From Balneolaceae bacterium (GTDB taxonomy: Bacteria > Bacteroidota > Rhodothermia > Balneolales > Balneolaceae), in contig CP051242.1 of NCBI GenBank assembly GCA_017795005.1, forward strand, positions 186,001-250,000: a stretch of DNA of 64,000 nt. The letters are read 5' to 3'. Below, in pieces: positions 42,976 to 52,557 of this stretch. A program made the translations under genes and the position numbers. Position 1 is the stretch's first letter. The number at the start of each line of letters is the position of its first letter. The notes under the pieces were generated by a model. The model did not search any database and had not been told where the DNA came from. It saw only the letters and a program-made list of their open reading frames with translations.

Positions 42976-44838
42976 ATGTTCGCACGGATTATAAGGAAAC
43001 TGGTTTTTCGCTCTTTTATTCTGATTTGTTTGATAGCCTTCTCTTTTTGGGGCTGTAGTACAACCAATGAAACAGATTTTGATGAAGCCGAAATTCTGAG
43101 TTTTAGCATCGTTGAGTATCCTTCTGTTTCGTTCATAGTTGATAATTCAACCGGATTGATTTCCATCGCATCCGGGGAAGTTAATGAGGAAGATTTTGAG
43201 CTTTTAACCCCCGTATTTACTTCTTCAAAAAATGCTTCTGTATTTGTCAGAGATAGTTTACAGGTATCCGGAGAAAGTATGCAGGGATTTTCAGACGGTG
43301 TAACCTATACAGTCATTTCTGAAGACGGGATGTTGATTAAAGAGTATTTTGTATACCTAACTGAGCAACTGCCTAAATCATATTTATTGGAAGGCGAAAT
43401 TGGAATCCATGTAAATCCTTCCGGTATCGCACCTTTATCTGCTCTGGCATCCATCAAAACAAAAAAAGATGTTTCCATAAACTTTACGGTTTTAGGGATT
43501 ACTGAACTAACAAATGATCTCACGAATTTTTCAAAATCTCAGCAAGTGGCTGTTCACGGTTTGTATGCAAATTCTTCGAACCGAATTGCCTTCACCTTAA
43601 CTGATCGAAACAATATATCTGTGTTCGATACCGTAACAGCACAAACCGGATCCCTACCTGATTTTTTCCCCGAAATAACCATCGATGTGTTAGATCAAAC
43701 ACAAATGGAGCCCGGAATGCATTTCAGTAGTTTTAGTATAGGTAATAATGGCGAGTTTGAATCTTATCCTATGATTTTTGACCATGAAGGAAACGTTCGG
43801 TGGTATCTGGATATGAAAGACCAACCTGGAATAACCTGGGGAGTCACTTTTCTTGACGATGGCACATTATTCGCTTCTGTTAGATCCGGTATTATTGAAT
43901 TCGATCTTTTTGGAAACATCATCCGCCACATTGAAACACCTGGCAATGTTTTACACCATGATGTTCTTAAGCTCCCGAATGGAAATTATGTGGCAATTGC
44001 TGACCATGATGGTACGAAGATTATCAAAAACGGTCAGGAAATCACAAGTATAGAAGATTACATCATTGAAGTTGATGGAACGACCGGAGAAGTAGTTAAT
44101 GAATGGGACATGGGTGAAATCCTCGATGTTAGTCGGATAGATGTTGTAGATGGTGGGGGAGACTGGTTTCACATGAACGCTATTTGGTATGATGAAAACG
44201 ATGAAGCGTTGATTGTTTCAGGAAGGAATCAGGGAATTGTAAAAGTTGACTGGAATAATGAACTACAATGGATTTTAGCTCCTCATCAAGGGTGGGAATT
44301 AGCAGGAAGAACTGGTGAAGGATTTGATACAACCCCTTTTCTGCTTGAGGCTATTGATGAATTCGACTCTCCATATTCTGAATCAATTCAACAGGGAACC
44401 GAGGAACATTCCTTCTTTTCATGGGCCTGGGGGCAACATGCTCCTATGATTTTAGAAAATGGAAATTTGCTGGTGTTTGATAATGGAACTAATCGAAATT
44501 TTGGTAATGCTTCTCAATACTCTCAGGCATCAGAGTACGAAATTGATGAAGAGAATATGACCGCAAAAATGGTGTGGAATTATGGCAAACAACGGGGCTC
44601 GGAAACATATTCAAATATCATCAGCGACATAGATGTACTTCCGGTAACTCAAAATCGATTATTCTCTCCCGGCTTTATTATTGGGTCTCCTAATTCTGCA
44701 AAAATGGTAGAGGTTACCTACCCTGACAACGTAGTTGTGTTTGAGTCAACCTTGTCATTTAAAAATCTACTTGGAAACGGACAGGGCTGGGGTCAAATTG
44801 ACCTCGCATACCGTGGAGAGCGTGTTTCCCTGTATTAA
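42976..44838 (+). CDS. Arylsulfotransferase-like lipoprotein (ASST family)
   Basis: The N-terminus is LICLIAFSFWGCSTTNE, a lipoprotein signal with Cys27 as lipid site. An N-terminal region of about 30-200 residues has a repeated beta Ig/DUF-like pattern. From about 240, an ASST-type propeller follows: MIFDHEGNVRWYLDMKDQPGITWGVTFLDDG, NVLHHDVLKLPNGNYVAIADHDG, DWFHMNAIWYDENDEALIVSGRNQGIVKVDW and FFSWAWGQHAPMILENGNLLVFDNG. A His in these blocks probably serves as sulfuryl acceptor. Donor and acceptor substrates are unknown. Its 3' end overlaps marC-family gene 44835 by 4 nt (convergent). Confidence 0.82.
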   Translation: MFARIIRKLVFRSFILICLIAFSFWGCSTTNETDFDEAEILSFSIVEYPSVSFIVDNSTGLISIASGEVNEEDFELLTPVFTSSKNASVFVRDSLQVSGESMQGFSDGVTYTVISEDGMLIKEYFVYLTEQLPKSYLLEGEIGIHVNPSGIAPLSALASIKTKKDVSINFTVLGITELTNDLTNFSKSQQVAVHGLYANSSNRIAFTLTDRNNISVFDTVTAQTGSLPDFFPEITIDVLDQTQMEPGMHFSSFSIGNNGEFESYPMIFDHEGNVRWYLDMKDQPGITWGVTFLDDGTLFASVRSGIIEFDLFGNIIRHIETPGNVLHHDVLKLPNGNYVAIADHDGTKIIKNGQEITSIEDYIIEVDGTTGEVVNEWDMGEILDVSRIDVVDGGGDWFHMNAIWYDENDEALIVSGRNQGIVKVDWNNELQWILAPHQGWELAGRTGEGFDTTPFLLEAIDEFDSPYSESIQQGTEEHSFFSWAWGQHAPMILENGNLLVFDNGTNRNFGNASQYSQASEYEIDEENMTAKMVWNYGKQRGSETYSNIISDIDVLPVTQNRLFSPGFIIGSPNSAKMVEVTYPDNVVVFESTLSFKNLLGNGQGWGQIDLAYRGERVSLY

Positions 44839-45509
44839 CCTATCCCGTAAAACTTAGCGATTCCGTTTATCACAAACTGAACTCCAATTGCTAATGCAAT
44901 GAATCCCATCATACGGGTGATAACAGTCATCCCTGACTTTCCAATTATTTTATTCAGCCATGGAGCTACTCTAAGAATTCCCCATGCTAAGAGAGCAACT
45001 AAAAACACTGCTACACCATTAATAATATAGTCTACAATTCCTGAGGCTTGTGAGCCAAATCCGATTACTACTGCAATACTTCCTGGACCGGAAAGAAGGG
45101 GCATAGCTAACGGACTGAAAGAAACGTCTGTCTTTTCTTTAGCCGCTTCCTTGTCTTCATCGCTGAGTTTCCGACCTCCTGTATCTGGGTTCAACATCGA
45201 AAAACCTGCTCTCATGATTACTAATCCACCGGCAATACGAATCCCCGGCAAACTAATGCCAAAAAAACTTAGGATATATGTTCCTGCAAGAAGAAACAGT
45301 ATCAATACAAAAAACATATAAATACTCGCCTTTCGGGCGGTACGGGATTTTTCTTTATCGGAGTCACCCTCTGTTAACGACATAAATACCGGCATTGCAG
45401 TAATTGGGTTAACTACCGAAAATAACGATGAGAAACTGGCTAATAATAAGGCTCCGGTTCCCATTACCGTTGTAGAAAAAGGGATTATATCTTTAAGAAA
45501 TTCTTCCAT
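44835..45509 (-). CDS. MarC-family integral membrane protein
   Basis: A 224-residue protein with six hydrophobic segments. SLFSVVNPITAMPVFMSLTEGDSDKEKSRTARKASIYMFFVLILFLLAGTYILSFFGISLPGIRIAGGLVIMRAGFSML matches the MarC family opening (NPI..P.F..LT....), and FSPLAMPLLSGPGSIAVVIGF is its second signature. The family was once linked to antibiotic resistance and is now of unclear function. Convergent with the ASST gene. Confidence 0.9.
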   Translation of the reverse strand: MEEFLKDIIPFSTTVMGTGALLLASFSSLFSVVNPITAMPVFMSLTEGDSDKEKSRTARKASIYMFFVLILFLLAGTYILSFFGISLPGIRIAGGLVIMRAGFSMLNPDTGGRKLSDEDKEAAKEKTDVSFSPLAMPLLSGPGSIAVVIGFGSQASGIVDYIINGVAVFLVALLAWGILRVAPWLNKIIGKSGMTVITRMMGFIALAIGVQFVINGIAKFYGIG

Positions 45510-45628
45510 GCATCAAAGATAAGGAAGCTTTTCTGGATTTCTATGGATATCAATTTCCTTTTTATCAAAGCTTAACTTTATTTCCTCAACTATTCTTTTA
45601 TTTTCGTAGTCAATTAATTGAAGATTTT

Positions 45629-46105
45629 ATGACAGCTACAGAAACATTATCACTTAGAGAAAAATTAGTATCAGCAACTGAAGATATTTTAAACCGGGAT
45701 GTAACCAGAAATGAAAAATTATTTGCGGTATGTGAATTATTAGCCGATGAAGTTCCAACTTTCAACTGGGTGGGTTTCTATCTTGTAGATCCTAAATCAG
45801 AACGGGAATTAGTTTTGGGACCATTTGTTGGTGCGAGTACCGATCATACCCGAATTCCTTTTGGTAAAGGAATTTGTGGTCAGGTTGCATTATCTCATGA
45901 AACTTTTGTGGCTCAGGATGTACATGCTGAAGAAAATTATCTTTCCTGCAGTGTTGATGTTCAGTCTGAAATTGTTGTACCAATAATGGTTGGAGATGAA
46001 TTTGTTGCTCAGCTGGATATTGACTCTCACACCAAAAACTCTATCACCCAGGATCAAAGAGATACACTGGAAGATATTTGTGATTTACTTGCAGATGAAT
46101 TTTAA
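45629..46105 (+). CDS. msrC: Free methionine-(R)-sulfoxide reductase (GAF domain)
   Basis: A 158-residue GAF-fold protein: LFAVCELLADEVPTFNWVGFYLVDPKSERELVLGPFVGASTDHTRIPFGKGICGQVALSHETFVAQDVHAEENYLSCSVDVQSEIVVPI. Two reactive cysteines, Cys83 (GKGICG) and Cys107 (YLSC), have the 24-residue spacing of the fRMsr pair. The third cysteine of the usual enzyme, about 10 residues before the first, is absent (His73 lies there). It reduces free Met-R-sulfoxide with thioredoxin; with only two of three Cys the mechanism could differ. It leads a two-gene unit with 46122. Confidence 0.82.
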   Translation: MTATETLSLREKLVSATEDILNRDVTRNEKLFAVCELLADEVPTFNWVGFYLVDPKSERELVLGPFVGASTDHTRIPFGKGICGQVALSHETFVAQDVHAEENYLSCSVDVQSEIVVPIMVGDEFVAQLDIDSHTKNSITQDQRDTLEDICDLLADEF

Positions 46106-46121
46106 CCCAACTTTCTGAATC

Positions 46122-46475
46122 ATGAGTTCTTATGCATTAACCGACGAGACTGCAATTGATGTACTTATCTTTTGGATTGAAAGTACGGATGGAAGTATTT
46201 CTTTTGCAGAGCAGGATGCAGTGAAACGTGTTATTTCAAATATGAATTATAACATGCGCACCTATCAAAGAACGATGAGTCAAATTGGAGCTATGAGTAC
46301 CAGTAACGTTTCTCAAATGATCGAGGAAGCGATCACTTACGTCCGTTCCAATTTCAGTGACGATGGAAAACGATTAACCTATTCTCTTCTAGATACCATT
46401 GCACATTGTGAAGGCGGGGTGTCTTCAGGAAACGGCATAAAATTAAACCGCCTTAAAAACGAATGGGGAGTTTAA
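46122..46475 (+). CDS. TerB-like small helical protein
   Basis: A 117-residue all-helical protein. LTDETAIDVLIFWIESTDGSISFAEQDAVKRVISNM resembles the TerB/DjlA N-terminal pattern (long hydrophobic helix, DG, then E/A-x-D-x-V), and later helices end in CEGG. Tellurite-resistance naming does not imply function here. It follows msrC after 16 nt and is convergent with the lipoprotein gene 46472. Confidence 0.45.
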   Translation: MSSYALTDETAIDVLIFWIESTDGSISFAEQDAVKRVISNMNYNMRTYQRTMSQIGAMSTSNVSQMIEEAITYVRSNFSDDGKRLTYSLLDTIAHCEGGVSSGNGIKLNRLKNEWGV

Positions 46476-46723
46476 TCTGAAGTCAGGGTTAAAACCTGAA
46501 AATTTCCCACAACGTAACTTACTTCATCGTCAATGGCGTTCTTTAAGTAATCTATTGAAACTTCTTTTGGAAACCCTCTTTCAGCATCGTAACTACCTTT
46601 CATTTCATCCGCTTCATCTGTCGCTTTTTCAAGCTTTCTGATTTCATTATTGGAAACTCCTGATTTATCACACCCGGAAATTAATATGGCTAGTATAACC
46701 GGGATTATCAGGGCTTTTTTCAT
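46472..46723 (-). CDS. Small lipoprotein of unknown function
   Basis: An 83-residue protein with a lipobox: KKALIIPVILAILISGC, Cys18 then DKSG. The mature part is 65 residues, mostly polar (EIRKLEKATDEADEMKGSYDAE) and probably helical. It overlaps the TerB-like gene by 4 nt in convergent orientation, so the two transcripts would share 3' ends. Confidence 0.6.
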   Translation of the reverse strand: MKKALIIPVILAILISGCDKSGVSNNEIRKLEKATDEADEMKGSYDAERGFPKEVSIDYLKNAIDDEVSYVVGNFQVLTLTSD

Positions 46724-46807
46724 GAGCTTTTCATATTGAATTAAACACGCTCAAATGAACTTCTTTTTAAAACTAAACTACTCGCTTTTTGATGTGATCT
46801 GTAAAAC

Positions 46808-47773
46808 TCAGGGCGAGGAGTTTGGGCATTTATCACTCGAAATAATTACGAAATTTGTAATTTCGGTAGGGCGAATAACCTTTGTATATCCTGTTACACC
46901 TCTGTTTGCATACCACTCATCTTCAACTGTCCCGGAAACCGTTACATAAAAGAAGGAGTCATCTGTTTGTTTGAGCTCCGCAGGGTAACCACTTTCGCTT
47001 AGTAACTCCTCGAGACTACCATCAAAACGCCATGTTTCTGTTTCTCCACATGGTTTAAAAAATGAACTTCTTTTACCATTCGTTACTCCTGAATAGGTAT
47101 TGAAGTTTTCAGCCTTTTCTTCCCGGTTTGATACCAATTGCAGCTGAGCTGTAATAGCAAGTATGTTTATTTTATAATCGATCCCGGTATAATTTTCGGG
47201 ATTAATGTGTGTATATGTCCGATAATAATCCCCTAAACGTACTTGTGTATTCATCACCCACCTTATACTGTCAGGTGTAGCAGATAACTCGGAAGGTTGA
47301 TCAGGAATGGTCCAGATTTCCCTGCCTTCTAAGGTTGAATATAATTTACCCCAATCCGGCTCTACTCTGAATACTGGTTCACAATACTCATAACTTAATG
47401 TTTGGCGAACTTCAGAACATTTTCCCTCTAAATATTGTAGCATATTTTCGTGTACACTTATTAGGGAGCTTGTTCTGGTTTTTGGCCAGAAAAGAATACT
47501 CTCTCCCTCTACTTTACGCCCTTTTTTAAGTCGGTATAAATGATATGGTTTATGTGAAGATTTTAGGGTAAACCGGAACTCTTCATTTACTTTTAATTCC
47601 CCTGAAGTCAAATCCCCCCAACCCAACGAGTCCGCAATTTCCTGGGGGAAATATTCATTTGAAATAAGTGCCTCTCCCGTACCGAGATCAGTATAATCTG
47701 TACCTGTGAGCTTGTGGGATGATTTACAGCTCAAAAAAATGATAGACCCTAATACAAGTAAAAAAAACCTCAT
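46808..47773 (-). CDS. Lipoprotein of unknown function
   Basis: The lipobox is in MRFFLLVLGSIIFLSCKSSH (Cys16). The mature 305 residues are beta-rich without a domain I recognise. Cys residues occur at YLEGKCSEV, SYEYCEP, FKPCGETE and DKCPN, and may form disulfides in the periplasm. The C-terminus contains SFFYVTVSGTVEDEWYANRGVTGYTKVIRPTEI. Downstream of the gene at 47785 by 11 nt on the same strand; the two may be co-transcribed with the TIM-barrel gene. Confidence 0.6.
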   Translation of the reverse strand: MRFFLLVLGSIIFLSCKSSHKLTGTDYTDLGTGEALISNEYFPQEIADSLGWGDLTSGELKVNEEFRFTLKSSHKPYHLYRLKKGRKVEGESILFWPKTRTSSLISVHENMLQYLEGKCSEVRQTLSYEYCEPVFRVEPDWGKLYSTLEGREIWTIPDQPSELSATPDSIRWVMNTQVRLGDYYRTYTHINPENYTGIDYKINILAITAQLQLVSNREEKAENFNTYSGVTNGKRSSFFKPCGETETWRFDGSLEELLSESGYPAELKQTDDSFFYVTVSGTVEDEWYANRGVTGYTKVIRPTEITNFVIISSDKCPNSSP

Positions 47774-47784
47774 TAGAGACTTAA

Positions 47785-48489
47785 CTAATTTTCAGTGGTA
47801 ATAGTAATCATCTCTTCCATTCCTAAATCCTCTACATGTAAGTTCACGGCGTGATTAACTCTTAACCCAAAAAGCCCCCCTGTTGTCCAATCGCCTTTCT
47901 CCAATGTAGCAACTTCCTGCTCGTTGATGTAAAACTTCATTTTCTGTCTTTCAACGATTACAGATAATGTATTAACAACCGATGAAACCGACTCATCTTC
48001 GTACTTTACAATTGCATCACTACTTGTCCACTCCTGAAGGGTTTCCGTTTCACTACCTTTTCTCGCTTTAATCAAAAAATCACCCGTATTTCTTAATAAA
48101 AAATAGAGGTAGTATTGATTGTCTTTATCCAAATTCATTCCACCAAAGAATAGTCCATAGCCTTCCCGGTTTCTTCCTTCAGGGTTAAACAAATGTAGCT
48201 TGGTACTTACTTTGTACAGCATATGCGCCCGATTTTCCGGGTGCCAGAAAATTGCTCTTGGACCTGTGGTTACATGCCAGCCCGGAGTCATATTTACAAA
48301 ATAAATATCGCCAGAATCCGGACTCGAGCTAATCACAAGGTTTTCCATTGGCCGATCCAATCGCACTTCCCAACCTTCTGGGACATTAAGGTTTTCACCT
48401 TGTGGAACTTTTGGGTCCGGCATCCCTTGTGCCATTACCAACGTTGTGGATAAAAAAACTGCTAATAGTATAGACGTCATTTTTTTCAT
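47785..48489 (-). CDS. Secreted concanavalin-fold protein, DUF1080 (3-keto-disaccharide hydrolase)-like
   Basis: A signal peptide (KMTSILLAVFLSTTLVMAQ) is followed by a lectin-type beta sandwich: GWEVRLDRPMENLVISS, GYGLFFGGMNLDKDNQYYLYFLLRNTGDFLIKARKG, and KMKFYINEQEVATLEKGDWTTGGLFGLRVNHAVNLHVEDLG. The FYxNxxxV and GLFGLR features fit DUF1080/LamG relatives. The start is placed at 48489: AAGGAG lies 6 nt before, whereas the first ATG (48513) lies within the upstream gene. Some relatives cleave 3-keto sugars made by GMC dehydrogenases, as encoded nearby at 49490; the catalytic role here is inference. Confidence 0.6.
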   Translation of the reverse strand: MKKMTSILLAVFLSTTLVMAQGMPDPKVPQGENLNVPEGWEVRLDRPMENLVISSSPDSGDIYFVNMTPGWHVTTGPRAIFWHPENRAHMLYKVSTKLHLFNPEGRNREGYGLFFGGMNLDKDNQYYLYFLLRNTGDFLIKARKGSETETLQEWTSSDAIVKYEDESVSSVVNTLSVIVERQKMKFYINEQEVATLEKGDWTTGGLFGLRVNHAVNLHVEDLGMEEMITITTEN

Positions 48490-48495
48490 TTCAAT

Positions 48496-48501
48496 CTCCT
48501 T
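48496..48501 (-). promoter_or_regulatory. Shine-Dalgarno AAGGAG deciding the start of gene 47785-48489
   Basis: The minus strand reads AAGGAG followed by a 6-nt spacer and ATG at 48489, which supports that start over the in-frame ATG at 48513. Confidence 0.6.
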
Positions 48502-48505
48502 GGTT

Positions 48506-49375
48506 TTAGACACTACAAATTTCTACACCTTGTTTAAGTGAAGCAAACACGTCTGCATTAGTAGGAATAAACTCTTGCGCAACAAAGCCTTCAAAATTAA
48601 GATCTGAAATTGCTTCCATGATCGCTTTATAATTTAGTTCCTGAGTTTCATCTATTTCATTCCTGCCCGGTACCCCGCCTGTATGAAAGTGAGCAATATA
48701 ATTTATGTTTTCCCGAATGGTTCTGATTACATCTCCTTCCATTATCTGCATGTGATAGATATCATACAATAACTTAAAATTATCAAGCCCCAGTTTTTCG
48801 CATAAGTCTACCCCCCAGGATGTATGATCACATTGATATCCGGCATGATCCACTTTCGAGTTCAAAAGCTCCATTACAATATTCAAATTGTATTCTGCAG
48901 CTTTTTTTACAACCGGTTCAAGCCCTACAGCACAGTTTTCAATTCCCTGCTCTTCGGTTAATCCTTCTCTTCGGTTTCCGGAAAAACAAATAATATTAGT
49001 AATCCCGAGATCAGCAATTACAGGAATTAATTCAAAATATTCTTTCTGAAGTTTATCATGAATACTTATATCATTGAATCCATCTGATAAACTTAATGGT
49101 ACCTGATTTGCCATTGCACAAGTAAGTCCAAAACTCTGCGCTATTTTAATATCCTCAGGATCTAATAACTCTACAGATTCTATCCCGATTTCCTGAGCAA
49201 ATTCACAAAGCTCTTCCAACGATTTTCCGTTATACGGCCAGCGGCACACAGAATGTCTGAAGGTCTGTCCTCTCTTGCTGGTTTTACTGTCAGATTCTTT
49301 TTCTGATGAAAGTAATGGGTTTATTAAAGTAACCCCTGCAAGTCCTTTTAGTGCTTCTTTCCGAGTAATCTTCAT
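48506..49375 (-). CDS. Sugar phosphate isomerase/epimerase-like TIM barrel (hydroxypyruvate isomerase-like)
   Basis: A TIM-barrel AP-endonuclease-2 fold: HSVCRWPYNGKSLEELCEFAQEIGIESVELLDPEDIKIAQSFGL, GITNIICFSGNRREGLTEE, NLNIVMELLNSKVDHAGYQCDHTSWGVDLCEKL and NFKLLYDIYHMQIMEGDV, then YIAHFHTGGVPGRNEIDETQELN. Metal ligands are expected at Glu, Asp, His and Glu of these blocks (MELLNS, DIYHMQ, HFHTGG). The leader ITRKEALKGLAGVTLINPLL looks Tat-like but has Arg-Lys instead of Arg-Arg. It overlaps no gene; the DUF1080-like gene follows in the same unit. Confidence 0.85.
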   Translation of the reverse strand: MKITRKEALKGLAGVTLINPLLSSEKESDSKTSKRGQTFRHSVCRWPYNGKSLEELCEFAQEIGIESVELLDPEDIKIAQSFGLTCAMANQVPLSLSDGFNDISIHDKLQKEYFELIPVIADLGITNIICFSGNRREGLTEEQGIENCAVGLEPVVKKAAEYNLNIVMELLNSKVDHAGYQCDHTSWGVDLCEKLGLDNFKLLYDIYHMQIMEGDVIRTIRENINYIAHFHTGGVPGRNEIDETQELNYKAIMEAISDLNFEGFVAQEFIPTNADVFASLKQGVEICSV

Positions 49376-49489
49376 AAACTCAATTTTTTACCTATTGCAT
49401 TATTATTAATGGAAGCGTTTTTATATAATCAATCCTTTGGATAAAATACTTGAAATTCTTTAGCACACAACAACCAATTTATATTTCTT

Positions 49490-51193
49490 ATGCGCCTGAA
49501 TCTTAAAGCAAAACAGGAAAATACTTACGACGCTATTGTTGTTGGTAGTGGAATAAGCGGCGGTTGGGCTGCTAAAGAACTAACTGAAAAAGGTCTTAAA
49601 ACCTTAATGTTGGAGCGTGGTCGTCAAGTAGAGCATATCAAAGATTACCCCACCCACTCTACCCCTCACTGGGAGCTTCCCTATAATAATCAGGTTCCTC
49701 CTGAAGAATTGAAACACTATGAAAAACAAAACCGAACCGGTTATACTATTCGACAGTCTAGTAAACACTGGTGGGTTAAAGATACTGAGCATCCATATAC
49801 CGAAGTAAAGCGATTTGACTGGATGAGGGGTTATCATGTTGGTGGTAGATCCATTATGTGGGGACGGCAGTCGTACCGATTAAGCGAAATGGATTTTGAA
49901 GCTAATGCAAAAGAAGGCATTGCTGTAGACTGGCCCATTCGTTATAACGACATTGCTCCATGGTACGATTATGTAGAACGACATATAGGAGTTAATGGAA
50001 TAAATGAAGGCCTTCCTCAGCTCCCTGATGGACAGTTTTTACCCGCAATGGAATACAATTGTGTTGAAAAGGAAATTAAGAAGAGAATTGAGTCAAAGTT
50101 CAATGACCGAATGATGACTATGGGACGTTCTGCAAACCTTACTGCAAATCATAAAGGTAGAACTCAATGTCAGTACCGCAATATGTGTATGCAGGGCTGT
50201 CCCTATAGTGCCTATTTTAGTACCCAGTCATCTACCTTACCTCCTGCTATGGCAACCGGTAATTTGACTCTCCGACCTGATTCGATTGTAACAGAAATAC
50301 TGTACGATCCCGAAACTCAGAAAGCTACCGGTGTTCGCATTATGGATGCTGAGACCCGTGAGTTCAAAGAATATTATGCTAAAATCGTGTTCTTAAATGC
50401 TTCCACTGTTGGAAGTACATGGATTTTGTTGAACTCCACAGAGCATTTTTCGGATGGAATGGGAAATGCTTCCGGTGAACTTGGACATAATATGATGGAT
50501 CACCATTTGGGGGTTGGGGCATGGGGAATATTCGAAGGTTTCGAAGATGTCTATCATCATGGTCGCAGACCGAATGGAATCTACATCCCGAGGTTCAGAA
50601 ATATGGGAGGTGCAACCAATCAGCCAAACTTTATAAGAGGATATGGATATCAGGGTGGTGCAAGTAGAAATGGTTGGAAAAAGAGCGTAGCAGAACTCAG
50701 CATAGGCGAAGATTTGAAGAAAGAAGTGAACGAACCAGGTCCTTGGGAATTTGGCATGGGTGGCTTTGGTGAATGGCTTCCTTACCATGAGAATAAAATG
50801 GCTCTGACTACCGATGTTCTTGATAAGTTCGGTCTTCCAACTGTTGTTTTTGATGTTGCTGCTTTTGAAAACGAGTATAATATGAGAGACGACATGGCAG
50901 ACTCTGCTGCAGAAATCCTTGAAGCAGCCGGGTTAAAAAATGTTCAGAAATGGAAGGATGACCCAAACCCGGGATTGGGCATCCATGAGATGGGAACTGC
51001 AAGAATGGGAAGAGATCCCAAAACTTCCGTACTTAACAAATGGAACCAGGTACATGAAGTTCAAAATGTATTTGTAACTGATGGAGCTTGTATGACTTCA
51101 GCCGCTTGTCAAAACCCATCCCTTACTTATATGGCTCTTACAGCCCGCGCTGCAAATCATGCTGTTGAAGAACTTAAAAAAGGAAACCTGTAA
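49490..51193 (+). CDS. GMC-family oxidoreductase, sugar 3-dehydrogenase large subunit type
   Basis: The FAD loop GSGISGG occurs at residues 19-25 ([30 protein letters not shown]). The C-terminal GMC motif is [38 protein letters not shown], and HEMGTARMG precedes it. Middle residues include [15 protein letters not shown]-like [20 protein letters not shown] with Cys residues. The 567-residue length and the adjacent gluconate-2-dehydrogenase subunit 3-type gene, 2 nt downstream, match the two-component dehydrogenases that oxidise sugars at C3. No own signal peptide is seen, so export would ride on the partner. Confidence 0.9.
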   Translation: MRLNLKAKQENTYDAIVVGSGISGGWAAKELTEKGLKTLMLERGRQVEHIKDYPTHSTPHWELPYNNQVPPEELKHYEKQNRTGYTIRQSSKHWWVKDTEHPYTEVKRFDWMRGYHVGGRSIMWGRQSYRLSEMDFEANAKEGIAVDWPIRYNDIAPWYDYVERHIGVNGINEGLPQLPDGQFLPAMEYNCVEKEIKKRIESKFNDRMMTMGRSANLTANHKGRTQCQYRNMCMQGCPYSAYFSTQSSTLPPAMATGNLTLRPDSIVTEILYDPETQKATGVRIMDAETREFKEYYAKIVFLNASTVGSTWILLNSTEHFSDGMGNASGELGHNMMDHHLGVGAWGIFEGFEDVYHHGRRPNGIYIPRFRNMGGATNQPNFIRGYGYQGGASRNGWKKSVAELSIGEDLKKEVNEPGPWEFGMGGFGEWLPYHENKMALTTDVLDKFGLPTVVFDVAAFENEYNMRDDMADSAAEILEAAGLKNVQKWKDDPNPGLGIHEMGTARMGRDPKTSVLNKWNQVHEVQNVFVTDGACMTSAACQNPSLTYMALTARAANHAVEELKKGNL

Positions 51194-51195
51194 TC

Positions 51196-51789
51196 ATGAA
51201 TAAGTCCTCGAATACATTAATTGACCGAAAAGAAGCGCTAAAAAGAGTTTCCTATTTACTTGGTGGAGCTATAAGTGCCCCAACCGTTCTTGGATTCTTA
51301 AATGGATGTACAGCCAGCACTGCTTCTGCTAAAGGATTTAGCCCGGAACAGATGAATTTTCTTGGGAAAGTGTCTGATGTAATCATACCCAAAACAGACA
51401 CTCCTGGCGCTTCGGAAGCAGGTGTTCCAAAATTCATAGACGATATGATCTTCATATTCTGGAATGAAGAAGGAAGAGCAGACTTCATTGCAAAAATGGT
51501 AGCTTTTGAGAAAAAAGCTGCGTCTGAATTGGGTAAACCTTTTACCGAAGCTTCAGCTGAAGAGCAGCAAAACTTTGTACAAAAAGAACATGACACTGTT
51601 TTTGGAGGAAATGTAGACTGGGACGCCCCTAGACCTTTTATCTGGATGATGAAAGAGCTAACGATTACCGGTTTCTTCTCAACGGAAGCGGGTATGACAC
51701 AAGTGCTTCAATATAAATTAGTACCTGGCTATTGGGATGGATGTCTTACTTTTGAAGAGGCAGGTGGAAAGGTCTGGGCTAACCCGTAA
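51196..51789 (+). CDS. Gluconate 2-dehydrogenase subunit 3-type protein
   Basis: A 197-residue small subunit that pairs with GMC dehydrogenases. The N-terminus DRKEALKRVSYLLGGAISAPTVLGFLNGCTAS looks like a Tat leader with Arg-Lys (R11-K12), ending with a Cys that could be a lipobox (LNGC, Cys38). The mature part has FLGKVSDVIIPKTDTPGASEAGVPKFIDDMIFIF, the family signature, and later FFSTEAGMTQVLQYKLVPGYWDGC. Its ATG is 2 nt after the GMC stop, so the pair is co-translated. It probably chaperones and exports the catalytic subunit. Confidence 0.88.
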   Translation: MNKSSNTLIDRKEALKRVSYLLGGAISAPTVLGFLNGCTASTASAKGFSPEQMNFLGKVSDVIIPKTDTPGASEAGVPKFIDDMIFIFWNEEGRADFIAKMVAFEKKAASELGKPFTEASAEEQQNFVQKEHDTVFGGNVDWDAPRPFIWMMKELTITGFFSTEAGMTQVLQYKLVPGYWDGCLTFEEAGGKVWANP

Positions 51790-51798
51790 TTAAGGTTT

Positions 51799-52557
51799 TT
51801 ATAACCAATCCACAATATCATCTTTGTGTTCTACCTTCACATATTCCTGGAAGATTTCGTGAAGTGTGGCATCTCTTTGTAGTTCTTTTCGGCTGATTGA
51901 ATCCAGATATGCTATAATTAGTCCTTCATGAAGGATGGCAATATCATCACATAGATTTTCAACTACTTCCAGAATATGACTGGTGATAATGATCGTTACT
52001 CCTTTTGCCTTCAGCTTACGAATAATAGTTTTCATTCGTTCAATGGATATTACATCCACTGCCTCAAATGGTTCGTCAAGTAATAATACTTTTGGTTCAA
52101 CAAGTACTGACGTAACAAAAGCGAGTTTCTTACGGCTACCTGATGACAGTTTATTCACTTTAATCTTGGCAAAATCTTTGATCTCGAAGAAATCCATAAG
52201 CGAATATGCCCGCTCTACAAGCCCCTCTTTTTTGATGTCATAGATATCACAAACATATTCGATAAACTCTAAAGAGGTAAATTGTTCGAATAGAAGAGGT
52301 GGTTGAAGAACTGAAGAAAGATCGCGTTTTATCTCAAGTTCATTCGCTGGATCAAGCGCAAGTCCATTAATTTCGATGTCGCCTTCTTCATAACTTAGTA
52401 AACCCGTTAGAACGCCTATAAGAGTACTTTTTCCAGCTCCATTTGGACCGATTAACCCAAAGATAGTGCCCTCAGGTACATCTAGATTTAAATCTTTGAG
52501 AACGGTCTTTTCTTCGTAACTCTTTACCAGCCCGGTTATCGAAATTGCTTTATCCAT
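51799..52557 (-). CDS. ABC transporter ATP-binding protein
   Basis: A 252-residue ATPase: Walker A GPNGAGKST at 37-45, signature LSSGSRKKLAFV, Walker B KVLLLDEPFEAVD, and the switch His in TSHILEV. ATG 52557 is preferred because it starts MDKAISITGLVKSYEEK; an in-frame upstream ATG at 52617 lies inside lgt. The gene overlaps lgt by 8 nt. The membrane partner is probably the ABC-2-like protein at 53458-55008. The exported substrate is unknown. Confidence 0.92.
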   Translation of the reverse strand: MDKAISITGLVKSYEEKTVLKDLNLDVPEGTIFGLIGPNGAGKSTLIGVLTGLLSYEEGDIEINGLALDPANELEIKRDLSSVLQPPLLFEQFTSLEFIEYVCDIYDIKKEGLVERAYSLMDFFEIKDFAKIKVNKLSSGSRKKLAFVTSVLVEPKVLLLDEPFEAVDVISIERMKTIIRKLKAKGVTIIITSHILEVVENLCDDIAILHEGLIIAYLDSISRKELQRDATLHEIFQEYVKVEHKDDIVDWL

